64,000 bases of DNA from Aquamicrobium sp. (GTDB lineage: Bacteria; Pseudomonadota; Alphaproteobacteria; Rhizobiales; Rhizobiaceae), in the NCBI RefSeq assembly GCF_023954335.1, contig NZ_JAMLIE010000001.1, positions 868,001 through 932,000 on the forward strand, in the 5' to 3' direction. Positions within the stretch are counted from its first letter, which is position 1, and every line of letters starts with the position of its first letter. Both the position numbers and the translations under genes were made by a program. Below are positions 38,634 through 46,722 of this stretch, in pieces. The notes beneath the pieces are model-generated. The model was not told the DNA's origin. It saw only the letters and a list, made by a program, of their open reading frames with translations, and did not search any database.

Positions 38634-39343
38634 TTGACGTCGAGCCTTGCGGCGACCCGGCGCGCCAGCGCCTCCGAGGCGACGAGCGCCGTCATCGCGA
38701 TGACGATGGAGATCGCGGTCAGCCGCATCGCGCCGGCGTTGCCGCCGGGAACCTGGGTGAAGGTGTAGATGGCCGAGGGCAGGGTCTGCGTCTCGCCGGG
38801 GATGTTGGAGACGAAGGTGATGGTCGCGCCGAACTCGCCCATCGCCTTGGCGAAGGCGAGGATCATGCCGGTGATGATGCCGGGCAGGATCAGCGGCAGG
38901 GTGACGGTGGCGAACACCCACAGCGGGCTGGCCCCCAGCGTGCCGGCCGCCGCCTCCAGCCTGCGGTCTACCGCCTCGATGGAAAGGCGGATGGCGCGCA
39001 CCATCAGCGGAAACGCCATCACCGCGCAGGCGAGCGCCGCGCCCGTCCAGCGGAAGGAGAAGACGATGCCGAAATGCTCGTAGAGGAACGCCCCCACCGG
39101 CCCGCGCCGGCCGAAGGTCAGCAACAGCAGGTAGCCGGTGACGACCGGCGGCAGGATCAGCGGCAGGTGGACGAGGCCGTTCAGCGCCGCCTTGCCCCAG
39201 AACTCCTTGCGCGCCAGCACATAGGCGACGACGATGCCGAGCGGCAGGCTCGCCACCGTCGCCCATATCGAGACCCGGATGGAGAGCCGGACCGCGTCCC
39301 ACTCGCTCGGGCTAAGGTCCAGCCACCACCCCATATCCGCCAC
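38630..39343 (-). CDS. modB: Molybdate ABC transporter permease ModB
   Basis: The 237-aa inner-membrane permease has about five hydrophobic helices and the EAA loop (LEAAAGTLGASPLWVFATVTLP), with FAKAMGEFGATITF typical of ModB. The start is a GTG at 39343 with GGGGGA nine bases upstream; an ATG three codons later is possible. It overlaps modC and follows modA by 30 bp. Confidence 0.93.
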   Translation of the reverse strand: MADMGWWLDLSPSEWDAVRLSIRVSIWATVASLPLGIVVAYVLARKEFWGKAALNGLVHLPLILPPVVTGYLLLLTFGRRGPVGAFLYEHFGIVFSFRWTGAALACAVMAFPLMVRAIRLSIEAVDRRLEAAAGTLGASPLWVFATVTLPLILPGIITGMILAFAKAMGEFGATITFVSNIPGETQTLPSAIYTFTQVPGGNAGAMRLTAISIVIAMTALVASEALARRVAARLDVK

Positions 39344-39373
39344 GACTGCTTTTCCCCCGTCCGCTGGCTGTTC

Positions 39374-40171
39374 TCAGTTGGCCGTCAATACGGTGAAACC
39401 CTGCTCCTCGAACAGCCCCCTGGCGGTGTCCGTCTTGAGGTAGTCGAGGAAGGCGGCGGCGTCCGTGGCCTTAGCCTCGGCGGTCAGCGCCGCCGGGTAG
39501 ATGATCGGGTCGTGGGTGTCCTGCGGGAAGGTGCCGACGATCCTGACCGCCGGGTCGGCGGCGGCGTCGGTCTGGTAGACGATGCCGAGCGGGGCCTCGC
39601 CTGCGGCGACGAGCGCGAGCGCGGCGCGCACGTTCTCGGCCTGCGCCACCCTGGGCGCGACCGCGTCCCACACGCCGAGCTTCTCCAGCGCCGCCTTGCC
39701 GTATTTGCCGGCCGGGACGGAATCGGTGTTGGCCATGGCGAGACGCTCGTCGCCCAGCGTGCCGGCGAGATCGAAGCCGGGCGCGATCTCGATCTCGGTG
39801 GTGGAATCGGCCGGCGCGACCAGCACGATGCGGTTGCCGAGAAGCTGCACCTCGGTGTCCTTCTGCGTCAGGTTCTTCTCCGACAGATAGTCCATCCAGG
39901 CGAGGTCGGCCGAGATGAACACGTCGGCCGGCGCGCCTTCCTCGATCTGCTTGGCCAGCGCCGAGCTGCCGGCATAGGAGATCGTCGCCTCCTTGCCGCT
40001 GTCGGCCTTCCAGGCGGCGTTGATGTTGTCGAGCGCGTTCTTCAGGCTCGCGGCCGCGAAGACGGTGACGGTGTCCTGCGCCAGCGCGGCCGGCAGCGGC
40101 GCTGCCAGCATCGCGGCGAGACCGGCGGCGAGCGCGACCATGCGCGTGGTGAAGCGTCTGCGGTTCAGCAT
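39374..40171 (-). CDS. modA: Molybdate ABC transporter substrate-binding protein ModA
   Basis: This 265-aa periplasmic protein has a signal peptide (about residues 1-31, ending AALAQ) and the ModA signature VTVFAAASLKNALDNINAAW, then SYAGSSALAKQIEEGAPADVF with the Ser residues that hold molybdate. It is first in the modABC operon, 46 bp downstream of a ModE-type palindrome. Confidence 0.94.
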   Translation of the reverse strand: MLNRRRFTTRMVALAAGLAAMLAAPLPAALAQDTVTVFAAASLKNALDNINAAWKADSGKEATISYAGSSALAKQIEEGAPADVFISADLAWMDYLSEKNLTQKDTEVQLLGNRIVLVAPADSTTEIEIAPGFDLAGTLGDERLAMANTDSVPAGKYGKAALEKLGVWDAVAPRVAQAENVRAALALVAAGEAPLGIVYQTDAAADPAVRIVGTFPQDTHDPIIYPAALTAEAKATDAAAFLDYLKTDTARGLFEEQGFTVLTAN

Positions 40172-40216
40172 CGGATAACCCCTTGAAAGATGGCGCCGCG
40201 GGATGCGGCGCGGGAA

Positions 40217-40250
40217 GGATTGGATATATTCATACGTATATATCCAATCC
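40217..40250 (-). promoter_or_regulatory. ModE-type operator upstream of modA
   Basis: GGATTGGATATAT (40217-40229) and its exact complement ATATATCCAATCC (40238-40250) flank an 8-bp spacer: a perfect 13-bp dyad. The ATATA/TATAT core agrees with known ModE sites. Its position 46 bp before modA fits repression of the mod operon when molybdate is plentiful. Confidence 0.8.
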
Positions 40251-40357
40251 CCATCAAGGGCGGATTGACAGAGCTCAAACGACGCCGAAGCGCAGCAGAT
40301 ATGTTCGATCGGAAATATCGAAACGGCCGTGGATCGCCCGCCGGAGGCGTCGGCGGG

Positions 40358-41245
40358 TCAGGCCGCGCTGGCCTGTCCCGCCTCCCAGCCGAGCATGGCG
40401 CGCTTGCGCGTCAGGCCCCAGTGGTAGCCGGTCAGCGCCCCGGTCTTGCCGAGCGCCCGGTGGCACGGCACCACGAACGAGACCGGGTTGGCGCCGATGG
40501 CCGCGCCGACCGCCCGGCTTGCCGCCGGCCGGCCGATCTCGGCGGCGATGGACGAATAGGTGCGCGCCTGGTTCATCGGAATCTTCAGCAGCGCCTCCCA
40601 CACCCGGACCTGGAAGTCGGTGCCGATCAGCACCACGCGCAGCGGCTCGTCCGGCCGCCAGCGGGCGGGGTCGAAGATGCGCGCGGCATAGGGCGCGGTC
40701 GCCGCCGAATCCTCGGCATAGGACGCGTTCGGCCAGCGGCTGGCCATGTCCTCGAACGCCTCGCGCTCGGCCCCGGCGTCGCAGAAGGCCAGCCCCGCCA
40801 GCCCGCGCTCGGTGATCATCAGCAGCGCGGTGCCGAAAGGCGAGGGGTGATAGCCGTAGCGGATGGCGAGGCCCTGGCCGCGGCTCTTGTAGTCGCCCGG
40901 CGACATCGCCTCGTGGGTGACGAAGAGGTCGTGCAGCCGCCCCGGCCCCGACATGCCGACCTCGAAGGCGGCCTCGAGCAGGGGCAGCCCCTCGTCGAGC
41001 AGGTGGCGCGCATGGTCGAGCGTGACCGCCTGAAGGAAGCCCTTGGGCGACAGGCCGGCCCAGCGGGTGAACAGCTTCTGCAGGCCGGTCGGCGTCTCGC
41101 CGACATCGGCGGCGAGCTCCTCCAGCGACGGCTGGTCGCGATAGTCGAGGCTGATCTTCTCGATCACCCGGCGTACGGTCTCGTAGTCCGGCCCGGTCGG
41201 GGTGATGTCGCGTTCGAGGATCGCGGTGGGGGTGTTGATGTTCAT
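40358..41245 (-). CDS. AraC-type regulator fused to methylated-DNA-protein cysteine methyltransferase
   Basis: The 295-aa protein joins an AraC helix-turn-helix pair (about residues 25-120) to an Ogt/Ada-C alkyltransferase with the active site VVPCHRA (Cys261) and the Arg finger region (PAASRAVGAAIGANP). It repairs O6-methylguanine by suicide transfer. The Ada N-terminal phosphotriester-repair domain with four Zn cysteines is absent, so methyl-triggered activation by that domain is not possible. AAGGAGA lies 8 nt before the ATG at 41245. Confidence 0.9.
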   Translation of the reverse strand: MNINTPTAILERDITPTGPDYETVRRVIEKISLDYRDQPSLEELAADVGETPTGLQKLFTRWAGLSPKGFLQAVTLDHARHLLDEGLPLLEAAFEVGMSGPGRLHDLFVTHEAMSPGDYKSRGQGLAIRYGYHPSPFGTALLMITERGLAGLAFCDAGAEREAFEDMASRWPNASYAEDSAATAPYAARIFDPARWRPDEPLRVVLIGTDFQVRVWEALLKIPMNQARTYSSIAAEIGRPAASRAVGAAIGANPVSFVVPCHRALGKTGALTGYHWGLTRKRAMLGWEAGQASAA

Positions 41246-41318
41246 GGCGAAGTCTCCTTGACCGGCAATATCGTGCCGGAAAGTGCCTTTCGCCACCCGA
41301 TTCCTGCGCGGGTATGCC

Positions 41319-41804
41319 CTATCTCAGCTTCGCCGTCGCCAGCGCCCGGCCGAAGGCGGTGGCGAAGCTCTCGCGGTCGTCGGGGTTGAGGAAGGAACCG
41401 ATGGCCACCCTGCGCCCCTCGCCCTCGACCGCCATGCCTGTGATGCCGATCTCCTCGTGGCGGGCGACGTTGAAACGGGTCCAGAACGGGTTGAACCGGT
41501 GCGCCTGCCGCCGGCCCGAAGGCGCGACCTTGACGATGTCGAGCGCGGTGCGCGACACCGACACCTCCTCGCGCACCCGCGCGGCGCGGTAGTTGAAATG
41601 GAAGGCGAGGTAGAGGGCGAGGACGTCGAGGCCGAAGAAGCCGAACACCGGCCACGCGCCCATCGACAGGAACGCCGCCCCGGTCGTCAGCCACACCGCG
41701 GCGCACAGCCCCATCAGGATCAGGAAGCCCTTGCGGCCGAGCGAGCGGTACGGCACCAGCAAGGCGCGGAAAAAGGGTTCGTCTGCGGCTTTCATCTCGG
41801 CCAT
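41319..41804 (-). CDS. DUF2244 family membrane protein
   Basis: The 161-aa protein has two adjacent hydrophobic helices (about residues 27-70) followed by a soluble DUF2244 domain (VREEVSVSRTALDIVKVAPSGRR, then FNPFWTRFNVARHEE). The function is unknown; the domain resembles cytochrome-assembly or integral-membrane accessory proteins only vaguely. It is divergent from nth with a 21-bp gap, a neighbourhood conserved in related genomes. Confidence 0.82.
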   Translation of the reverse strand: MAEMKAADEPFFRALLVPYRSLGRKGFLILMGLCAAVWLTTGAAFLSMGAWPVFGFFGLDVLALYLAFHFNYRAARVREEVSVSRTALDIVKVAPSGRRQAHRFNPFWTRFNVARHEEIGITGMAVEGEGRRVAIGSFLNPDDRESFATAFGRALATAKLR

Positions 41805-41825
41805 GGAGCCGAGTATAGAGAAGCC

Positions 41826-42632
41826 ATGCGAAACCCCAAGGATAAAATCGCCGGCAAGACGGCTCCTGCCGATACGGAAGGCCGCGCCGTGCGCCCCAAC
41901 GCGCTGGCGAAGCCCCGCCCGAGCCCCAAGCGGCCGCCTTTGACGCTCTACACCCCGGCCGAGATCGAGGAGATCTTCCGCCGCTTCTCGGTCCAGCGGC
42001 CCGCGCCGAAGGGCGAGCTCGACTACATCAACGCCTTCACCCTTCTGGTGGCGGTGGTCCTGTCGGCGCAGGCGACCGATGTCGGCGTCAACAAGGCGAC
42101 CGGGCCGCTCTTTGCCGTCGCCGACACGCCGCAGAAGATGCTGGCGCTGGGCGAGGAGAAGGTGGGCGCCTATATCCGCACCATCGGCCTGTGGCGCAAC
42201 AAGGCGAAGAACGTGATCGCGCTCAGCGAGGCGCTGATCCGCGATCATGGCGGCGAGGTGCCCGGCACGCGCGAGGCGTTGACCGCGCTGCCCGGCGTCG
42301 GCCGCAAGACCGCCAATGTGGTGCTCAACATCTTCTTCGGCGAGCCGACCATGGCGGTCGACACCCACATCTTCCGCATCGGCAACCGCATCGGCCTCGC
42401 CCCGGGCAAGACGCCGGAGCAGGTCGAGGCGACGCTGGTGCGGGTGATCCCGCCGCACTACATGCGCCACGCCCACCACTGGCTGATCCTGCACGGCCGC
42501 TATGTCTGCAAGGCGCGCAAGCCGGACTGCCCGGCCTGCGTCATCGCCGACATCTGCAAGTCGCCGGAAAAGACGACGTCGATTCCCGCACCGCTGGTCG
42601 AGATCGAGCCGGCCGCCGCCGCGGCCGGCTGA
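41826..42632 (+). CDS. nth: Endonuclease III (DNA glycosylase/AP lyase)
   Basis: This 268-aa repair enzyme removes oxidised pyrimidines. The helix-hairpin-helix LPGVGRKTANVVLN carries catalytic Lys161, Asp179 lies in VDTHIFRIGNR, and the [4Fe-4S] cluster ligands are Cys228, 235, 238 and 244 with the standard 6-2-5 spacing. It has an N-terminal extension of about 40 residues rich in Pro, Lys and Arg. I chose the ATG at 41826; the frame is open much further upstream but only as antisense of DUF2244. Confidence 0.95.
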   Translation: MRNPKDKIAGKTAPADTEGRAVRPNALAKPRPSPKRPPLTLYTPAEIEEIFRRFSVQRPAPKGELDYINAFTLLVAVVLSAQATDVGVNKATGPLFAVADTPQKMLALGEEKVGAYIRTIGLWRNKAKNVIALSEALIRDHGGEVPGTREALTALPGVGRKTANVVLNIFFGEPTMAVDTHIFRIGNRIGLAPGKTPEQVEATLVRVIPPHYMRHAHHWLILHGRYVCKARKPDCPACVIADICKSPEKTTSIPAPLVEIEPAAAAAG

Positions 42633-42635
42633 GAT

Positions 42636-43235
42636 TCAGGCAAGCGTGACGCCCGCTTCGGCCATCCTGCGCGTCATCGCTTCCAGCGAGCCACCGAGAT
42701 CGATGGCGCGGCAGGCGCCCGTCTCGACCGTCGCGGAAAAGCCGTGCCGCACCGCGTCGAGCGCCGAATAGGCGACGCAGTAATCGGTGGCCAGGCCGAC
42801 GAAGGTCAGGTCCGAGATGCCGCGCTCCTTCAAATAGCCGGCAAGGCCGGTTGGCGTCTTGTGGTCGTTCTCGAAGAAGGCCGAATAGGAATCGATCGAG
42901 GGGCGAAAGCCCTTGCGGATGACCAGCTGCGCCTTCGTCCAGTCGAGGCCGGGATGAAAGTCCGCGCCCCTCGTGCCCTGCACGCAATGGTCGGGCCACA
43001 GCGTCTGCGGTCCGTAGGGCATGTCGATCGTCTCGAAGGGCTGGCGGCCGGGATGGGTGGAGGCGAAGCTCGAATGGCCGGCCGGGTGCCAGTCCTGCGT
43101 CAGCACCACATGGTCGAACGCGCCGATCAGGGCGTTGACCAGCGGCACGATCTCGTCGCCGCCGGCCACCGCCAGCGCCCCGCCGGGGCAGAAATCGTTC
43201 TGGATGTCGACGACGATCAGGGCTTTCGCGCTCAT
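42636..43235 (-). CDS. pncA: Nicotinamidase
   Basis: This 199-aa isochorismatase-fold hydrolase converts nicotinamide to nicotinate for NAD salvage. The triad is Asp10 (VVDIQNDFCPGG), Lys108 (VIRKGF) and Cys153 (LATDYCVAYSA); the metal ligands are Asp48, His50 and His54 (TQDWHPAGHSSF). GGAGAAG lies 5 nt before the ATG at 43235. It is convergent with nth, 3 bp apart. Confidence 0.94.
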   Translation of the reverse strand: MSAKALIVVDIQNDFCPGGALAVAGGDEIVPLVNALIGAFDHVVLTQDWHPAGHSSFASTHPGRQPFETIDMPYGPQTLWPDHCVQGTRGADFHPGLDWTKAQLVIRKGFRPSIDSYSAFFENDHKTPTGLAGYLKERGISDLTFVGLATDYCVAYSALDAVRHGFSATVETGACRAIDLGGSLEAMTRRMAEAGVTLA

Positions 43236-43431
43236 CTTCTTCTCCCGTGCTGCGGGCCGGGCCGTCCCGCGACTGTCGATGCCCGCCCTTTGCATACAGG
43301 CCGTGCGGCCCTATGCCACTGCCTTGACGCAACAAATTTTCCCATATTAATCGAAAGCGCGTATTACAGCAGTTGTTCATGTCCCGCAGCGACACCTCTC
43401 CGGCCAGCCATCAACAGACAGGATGCCAGGA

Positions 43432-44259
43432 ATGACACAAGCCGCGCGCCAGGAGACGGACGTCGCCGCCGCTCCCGAATTTCCGATTCCGGCCGGGGTC
43501 CATGCCGAGAAGGTGATTTCGGTCCGCCACTACACCGACTTTCTGTTCTCGTTCCGCATCACCCGGCCGCAGAGCTTCCGCTTCCGCTCGGGCGAGTTCG
43601 TCATGATCGGCCTGCCCAATGCGGCGAAGCCCGTGTTCCGCGCCTATTCCATCGCCAGCCCGTCCTGGGACGAGGAGCTGGAATTCTTCTCGATCAAGGT
43701 GCCGGACGGCCCGCTGACCCAGCATCTGCAGAAGATCAAGCCGGGCGACACGGTGCTGATGCGCCAGAAGTCGACCGGCACGCTGGTGCTCGACGCGCTG
43801 ACGCCGGGCAAGCGGCTGTGGATGATCTCGACCGGCACCGGCATCGCGCCCTTCGCCAGCCTGATGCGCGACCCCGAGACCTACGAGAAGTTCGACGAGG
43901 TGATCCTCACCCACACCTGCCGCGAGGTGGCGGAACTGACCTATGGCGAGGAGCTGGCGAGGAACCTCGTCGAGGACCCGCTGATCGGCGAGCTGGTTCA
44001 GGGCCGCTTCTTCCACTATGCCACCGCGACGCGCGAGCCCTATGCGCGCTCCGGCCGCATCACGGCGCTGATCGAGAGCGGCAAGCTGTTCGAGGACCTC
44101 TGCATGCCGCCCTTCGACCCCGCCGTCGACCGGGTAATGATCTGCGGCTCGATGGACATGATCCGCGACGTCAAGGCGCTGGTCGAGAAGGCGGGGCTGA
44201 AGGAAGGCTCCAACGCCGCGCCGGCCGAGTTCGTCGTCGAGCGCGCGTTCGTCGATTGA
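43432..44259 (+). CDS. fpr: Ferredoxin--NADP reductase (bacterial FPR type)
   Basis: The 275-aa flavoenzyme moves electrons between NADPH and ferredoxin or flavodoxin. The FAD-binding RAYSIASPSWDEELEF segment, the NADP site (MISTGTGIAPFASLMRD) and the C-terminal ICGSMDMIRDVKALV are all present, with the subclass I/II C-terminal tail ending AFVD. I chose the ATG at 43432 because GACAGG lies about 9 nt upstream; the ATG at 43423 adds three residues. The stop lies in a tandem 14-bp repeat. Confidence 0.93.
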   Translation: MTQAARQETDVAAAPEFPIPAGVHAEKVISVRHYTDFLFSFRITRPQSFRFRSGEFVMIGLPNAAKPVFRAYSIASPSWDEELEFFSIKVPDGPLTQHLQKIKPGDTVLMRQKSTGTLVLDALTPGKRLWMISTGTGIAPFASLMRDPETYEKFDEVILTHTCREVAELTYGEELARNLVEDPLIGELVQGRFFHYATATREPYARSGRITALIESGKLFEDLCMPPFDPAVDRVMICGSMDMIRDVKALVEKAGLKEGSNAAPAEFVVERAFVD

Positions 44260-44306
44260 GGGGCGTCGATTGAGGGGCGTCGATTGAGGGGCGCGGATTG
44301 AGCGGC
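44251..44306. repeat. Tandem 14-bp repeat spanning the fpr stop codon
   Basis: GTCGATTGAGGGGC occurs three times exactly (44251-44264, 44265-44278, 44279-44292), followed by a degenerate fourth unit to 44306. Each unit contains the TGA that ends fpr, so copy-number change would leave the protein intact. It is a small minisatellite formed by slippage. Confidence 0.9.
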
Positions 44307-44307
44307 T

Positions 44308-44910
44308 CTATTCGGCCGCCGCTTCCCGCGCCCTGGCGCGGGCCAGGGCCGGCCGGGCCAGCACTCGGTTGAAATAGGCGTTCACCCGGTCCGAGGTGAT
44401 CGTGAACTGCGAATCCCGCGCCCATTGCCCGCAATGGCCGAGGATCACGTCGGCCGCGGTGAAGCGGTTGCCCATGGCGAAGCTCGATTCGCCCAGCCTT
44501 GCCTCGAGCGCGTTGATCTCGCGGTTGAATTCGGCCGTCGTCCACGGGCCGACGTCGACTCGCTCGATCTCGGGCAGCATCGACGCGTGCTTCTGGCGGT
44601 TCCACAGCGGCGCTTCCAGCTCCGACTGGGCGAAGAACAGCCAGGCGTTGAGATGGGCGCGCTCGGCCGGCGTCTTCGGCCCCATCTCCTTTTCCGGATG
44701 CTTGTCGGCGAGATAGGCGCAGATCGCGGCGGAGTCGGTGACGGTCATGCCGTCGTCGACCAGCACCGGCCCCTTGCCGGAGGGGTGGTAGCGCCGCATC
44801 TCCTCGCTGTCGCGCGCCGCCTTGAGGATGCGATAGGGCTGGCCCAGCTCCTCCAGCATCCAGGTGACGCGTATGAGACGCGACCCTGGCGATCCGACTG
44901 CGAGATACAT
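44308..44910 (-). CDS. Glutathione S-transferase family protein
   Basis: The 200-aa protein has an N-terminal thioredoxin-like GST domain (SPGSRLIRVTWMLEELGQPY, with KGPVLVDDGMTVTDSAAICAYLA for the glutathione gamma-glutamyl site) and an all-helical C-terminal domain (ALEARLGESSFAMGNRFTAADVILGH). A Ser in the GSPGS loop is the likely catalytic residue. The substrate is unknown. GGGGGAGG lies 7 nt before the ATG. Confidence 0.88.
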   Translation of the reverse strand: MYLAVGSPGSRLIRVTWMLEELGQPYRILKAARDSEEMRRYHPSGKGPVLVDDGMTVTDSAAICAYLADKHPEKEMGPKTPAERAHLNAWLFFAQSELEAPLWNRQKHASMLPEIERVDVGPWTTAEFNREINALEARLGESSFAMGNRFTAADVILGHCGQWARDSQFTITSDRVNAYFNRVLARPALARARAREAAAE

Positions 44911-45103
44911 GACGATGCCTCCCCCGACTCATCACCGGCAGACTAGCCGAATGCGCCGGAAAGTGGAGTCTCGCATGCCGCATGGCCCACGGCCGGCAAG
45001 CGCGGCGATTATGGCGCGGGGTTGTTGCGCGCCCGCGATTGCGCTTCTATAGCTGGCGTTCGGCCGAGCGCGCCCTGGCGAGGTTTCACAAAAGGACGGA
45101 CGA

Positions 45104-45358
45104 ATGAGCGATGAACTGGCGACAACCATCCTCGGCAAGATCAAGGCTCACGCTGCTCCCGAAACCGGCGCGATCACGCTCGACACCGAATTGAGCGAGC
45201 TGGGCATCCATTCGCTCGAGCTGACGGAGATCGTCTTCGAGCTGGAGGACGAGTTCGACATCGAGATCGAGATGAACACCGTCGACGCCTGGGCGAACCT
45301 GACCAATGTCGGCGACATCGTCGATGCCGTGCGCGGGCTGGTCGAGACCAAGGCCTGA
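45104..45358 (+). CDS. NodF-like acyl carrier protein
   Basis: This 84-aa acidic carrier resembles NodF: the ELGIHSLELTEIVFELEDEF helix carries Ser37, the phosphopantetheine site, and the tail IEMNTVDAWANL-NVGDIVDAVRGLV closely follows the NodF C-terminus. The usual Asp before the serine (DSL) is His here (HSL), which is odd. AAAGGAC precedes the ATG. It pairs with the ketosynthase 1 bp downstream and probably makes a special fatty acid; there are no nod genes around it, so symbiosis is not implied. Confidence 0.87.
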   Translation: MSDELATTILGKIKAHAAPETGAITLDTELSELGIHSLELTEIVFELEDEFDIEIEMNTVDAWANLTNVGDIVDAVRGLVETKA

Positions 45359-45359
45359 C

Positions 45360-46577
45360 ATGACGCGTCCGCGCATCGTCATCACCGGGCTCGGCGGCAT
45401 CTGCGCGCTCGGCACCGACGTCCCCGCGATCTGGCAGGCGATGCGCGCCGGCCGCTCCGGCATCGGCCCCATCACCACGACGCCGCTGCACGAGCTCAAG
45501 GTTTCCTGCGGGGCCGAGATCGCGCAACTGCCCGACCACGGCATCGAGCACAAGCGGCTGGTGACCATGGACCGCTTCAGCCTGCTCGCCGTGATCGCCG
45601 CGCGCGAGGCGGCGGCGCAGGCCGGGCTCGCCCTCGACGCGGAGGCCTCGACGCGCGCCGGCGCGGTGATCGGCACCGGCGTCTGCGGCTGGGAGACGAT
45701 CGAGGACAATTATCGCGGCATCCTGCTCGAGGGGCGGCCGCGCGCCAACATCTTCTCCATCCCGCGCGGCATGACCGCCGCGCCCGCCGGGCAGGTCAGC
45801 ATGGATCTCGGCCTGCGCGGCCCGGTCTTCGCCGTCAGCTCCGCCTGCTCGAGCGGCAACCATTCGATCGTCTCCGCTGCCGACCAGATCGTGCTCGGCC
45901 GCGCCGACGTCATGCTGGCGGGCGGCACCGAGGCGCCGATCATCTGGGGCGTGCTCAAGGGCTGGGAGGCGATGCGCGTCCTCGCCCGGCAGACCTGCCG
46001 CCCGTTCTCGGCCGATCGCGACGGGCTGGTGATCGGCGAGGGCGCCGGCGTCATCGTGCTGGAGCGGCTGGAGCACGCGCTGGCGCGGGGCGCGCCGATC
46101 CTCGCCGAATATGCCGGCTGCGGCATGTCGGCCGACGCCACCGACATCGTCGCCCCCACCGTCGAGGGGCCGACGGCGGCGATGGCGAACTGCCTCGCCG
46201 ATGCGGGCCTCGCGCCGCAGGACGTCGACTACGTCAACGCCCACGGCACCGGCACGAAGATGAACGACCAGATCGAGACGCAGGCCATCCGCCGCGCCTT
46301 CGGCGAGGCGGCGGACCGCCTTTCCGTCTCCTCGACCAAGTCGATGCACGGCCATTGCCTCGGCGCGACCGCGGCGCTGGAGATGATCGCCTGCGTCAAG
46401 GCCGTGACCGACGGTGTCGTGCCGCCGACCGCGAACTATACGACGCCGGACCCGGACTGCGACCTCGACGTCACCCCCAACGTCGCCCGCGAGCGCGAGG
46501 TGCGCGCCGCGCTCAGCAATTCCTTCGCCTTCGGCGGCACCAACGCCACCGTCGCGGTCAAGGCCTACCGGCCCTGA
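45360..46577 (+). CDS. NodE/FabF-like beta-ketoacyl-ACP synthase
   Basis: The 405-aa condensing enzyme has the complete Cys-His-His triad: Cys163 (VSSACSSGNHS), His295 (NAHGTGTKMND) and His330 (STKSMHGHCLGA), with Lys327 conserved. The closest relatives by feel are NodE and the FabF-like enzymes encoded beside NodF-like carriers in Brucella and Mesorhizobium. It extends acyl chains held on the adjacent carrier. The product (a polyunsaturated or otherwise specialised acyl chain) is unknown. Confidence 0.9.
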   Translation: MTRPRIVITGLGGICALGTDVPAIWQAMRAGRSGIGPITTTPLHELKVSCGAEIAQLPDHGIEHKRLVTMDRFSLLAVIAAREAAAQAGLALDAEASTRAGAVIGTGVCGWETIEDNYRGILLEGRPRANIFSIPRGMTAAPAGQVSMDLGLRGPVFAVSSACSSGNHSIVSAADQIVLGRADVMLAGGTEAPIIWGVLKGWEAMRVLARQTCRPFSADRDGLVIGEGAGVIVLERLEHALARGAPILAEYAGCGMSADATDIVAPTVEGPTAAMANCLADAGLAPQDVDYVNAHGTGTKMNDQIETQAIRRAFGEAADRLSVSSTKSMHGHCLGATAALEMIACVKAVTDGVVPPTANYTTPDPDCDLDVTPNVAREREVRAALSNSFAFGGTNATVAVKAYRP

Positions 46578-46722
46578 GTGGCAGGAAAGGGCGGGGCGGA
46601 CACCGCCCGTTTACGCAGCGTTCGCTTCCCATGTCTTGCGCGCGGCGCGGCGGGGGGCCTATCTCTGTCCCGTCCGATTCCGCGCCGCGAGGCGGCGCCT
46701 TCCCTGAACGAGGCTTCTTCCC

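Noticed and set aside
44251..44306. Tandem repeat as a CRISPR or attachment site
   Set aside because: The units are directly adjacent with no spacers and no integrase or tRNA gene is nearby.
45104..46577. Symbiosis (nodulation) region
   Set aside because: Only a NodF/NodE-like pair is present; nodABC, nodD and nod boxes are absent, and such pairs exist in non-symbiotic relatives.
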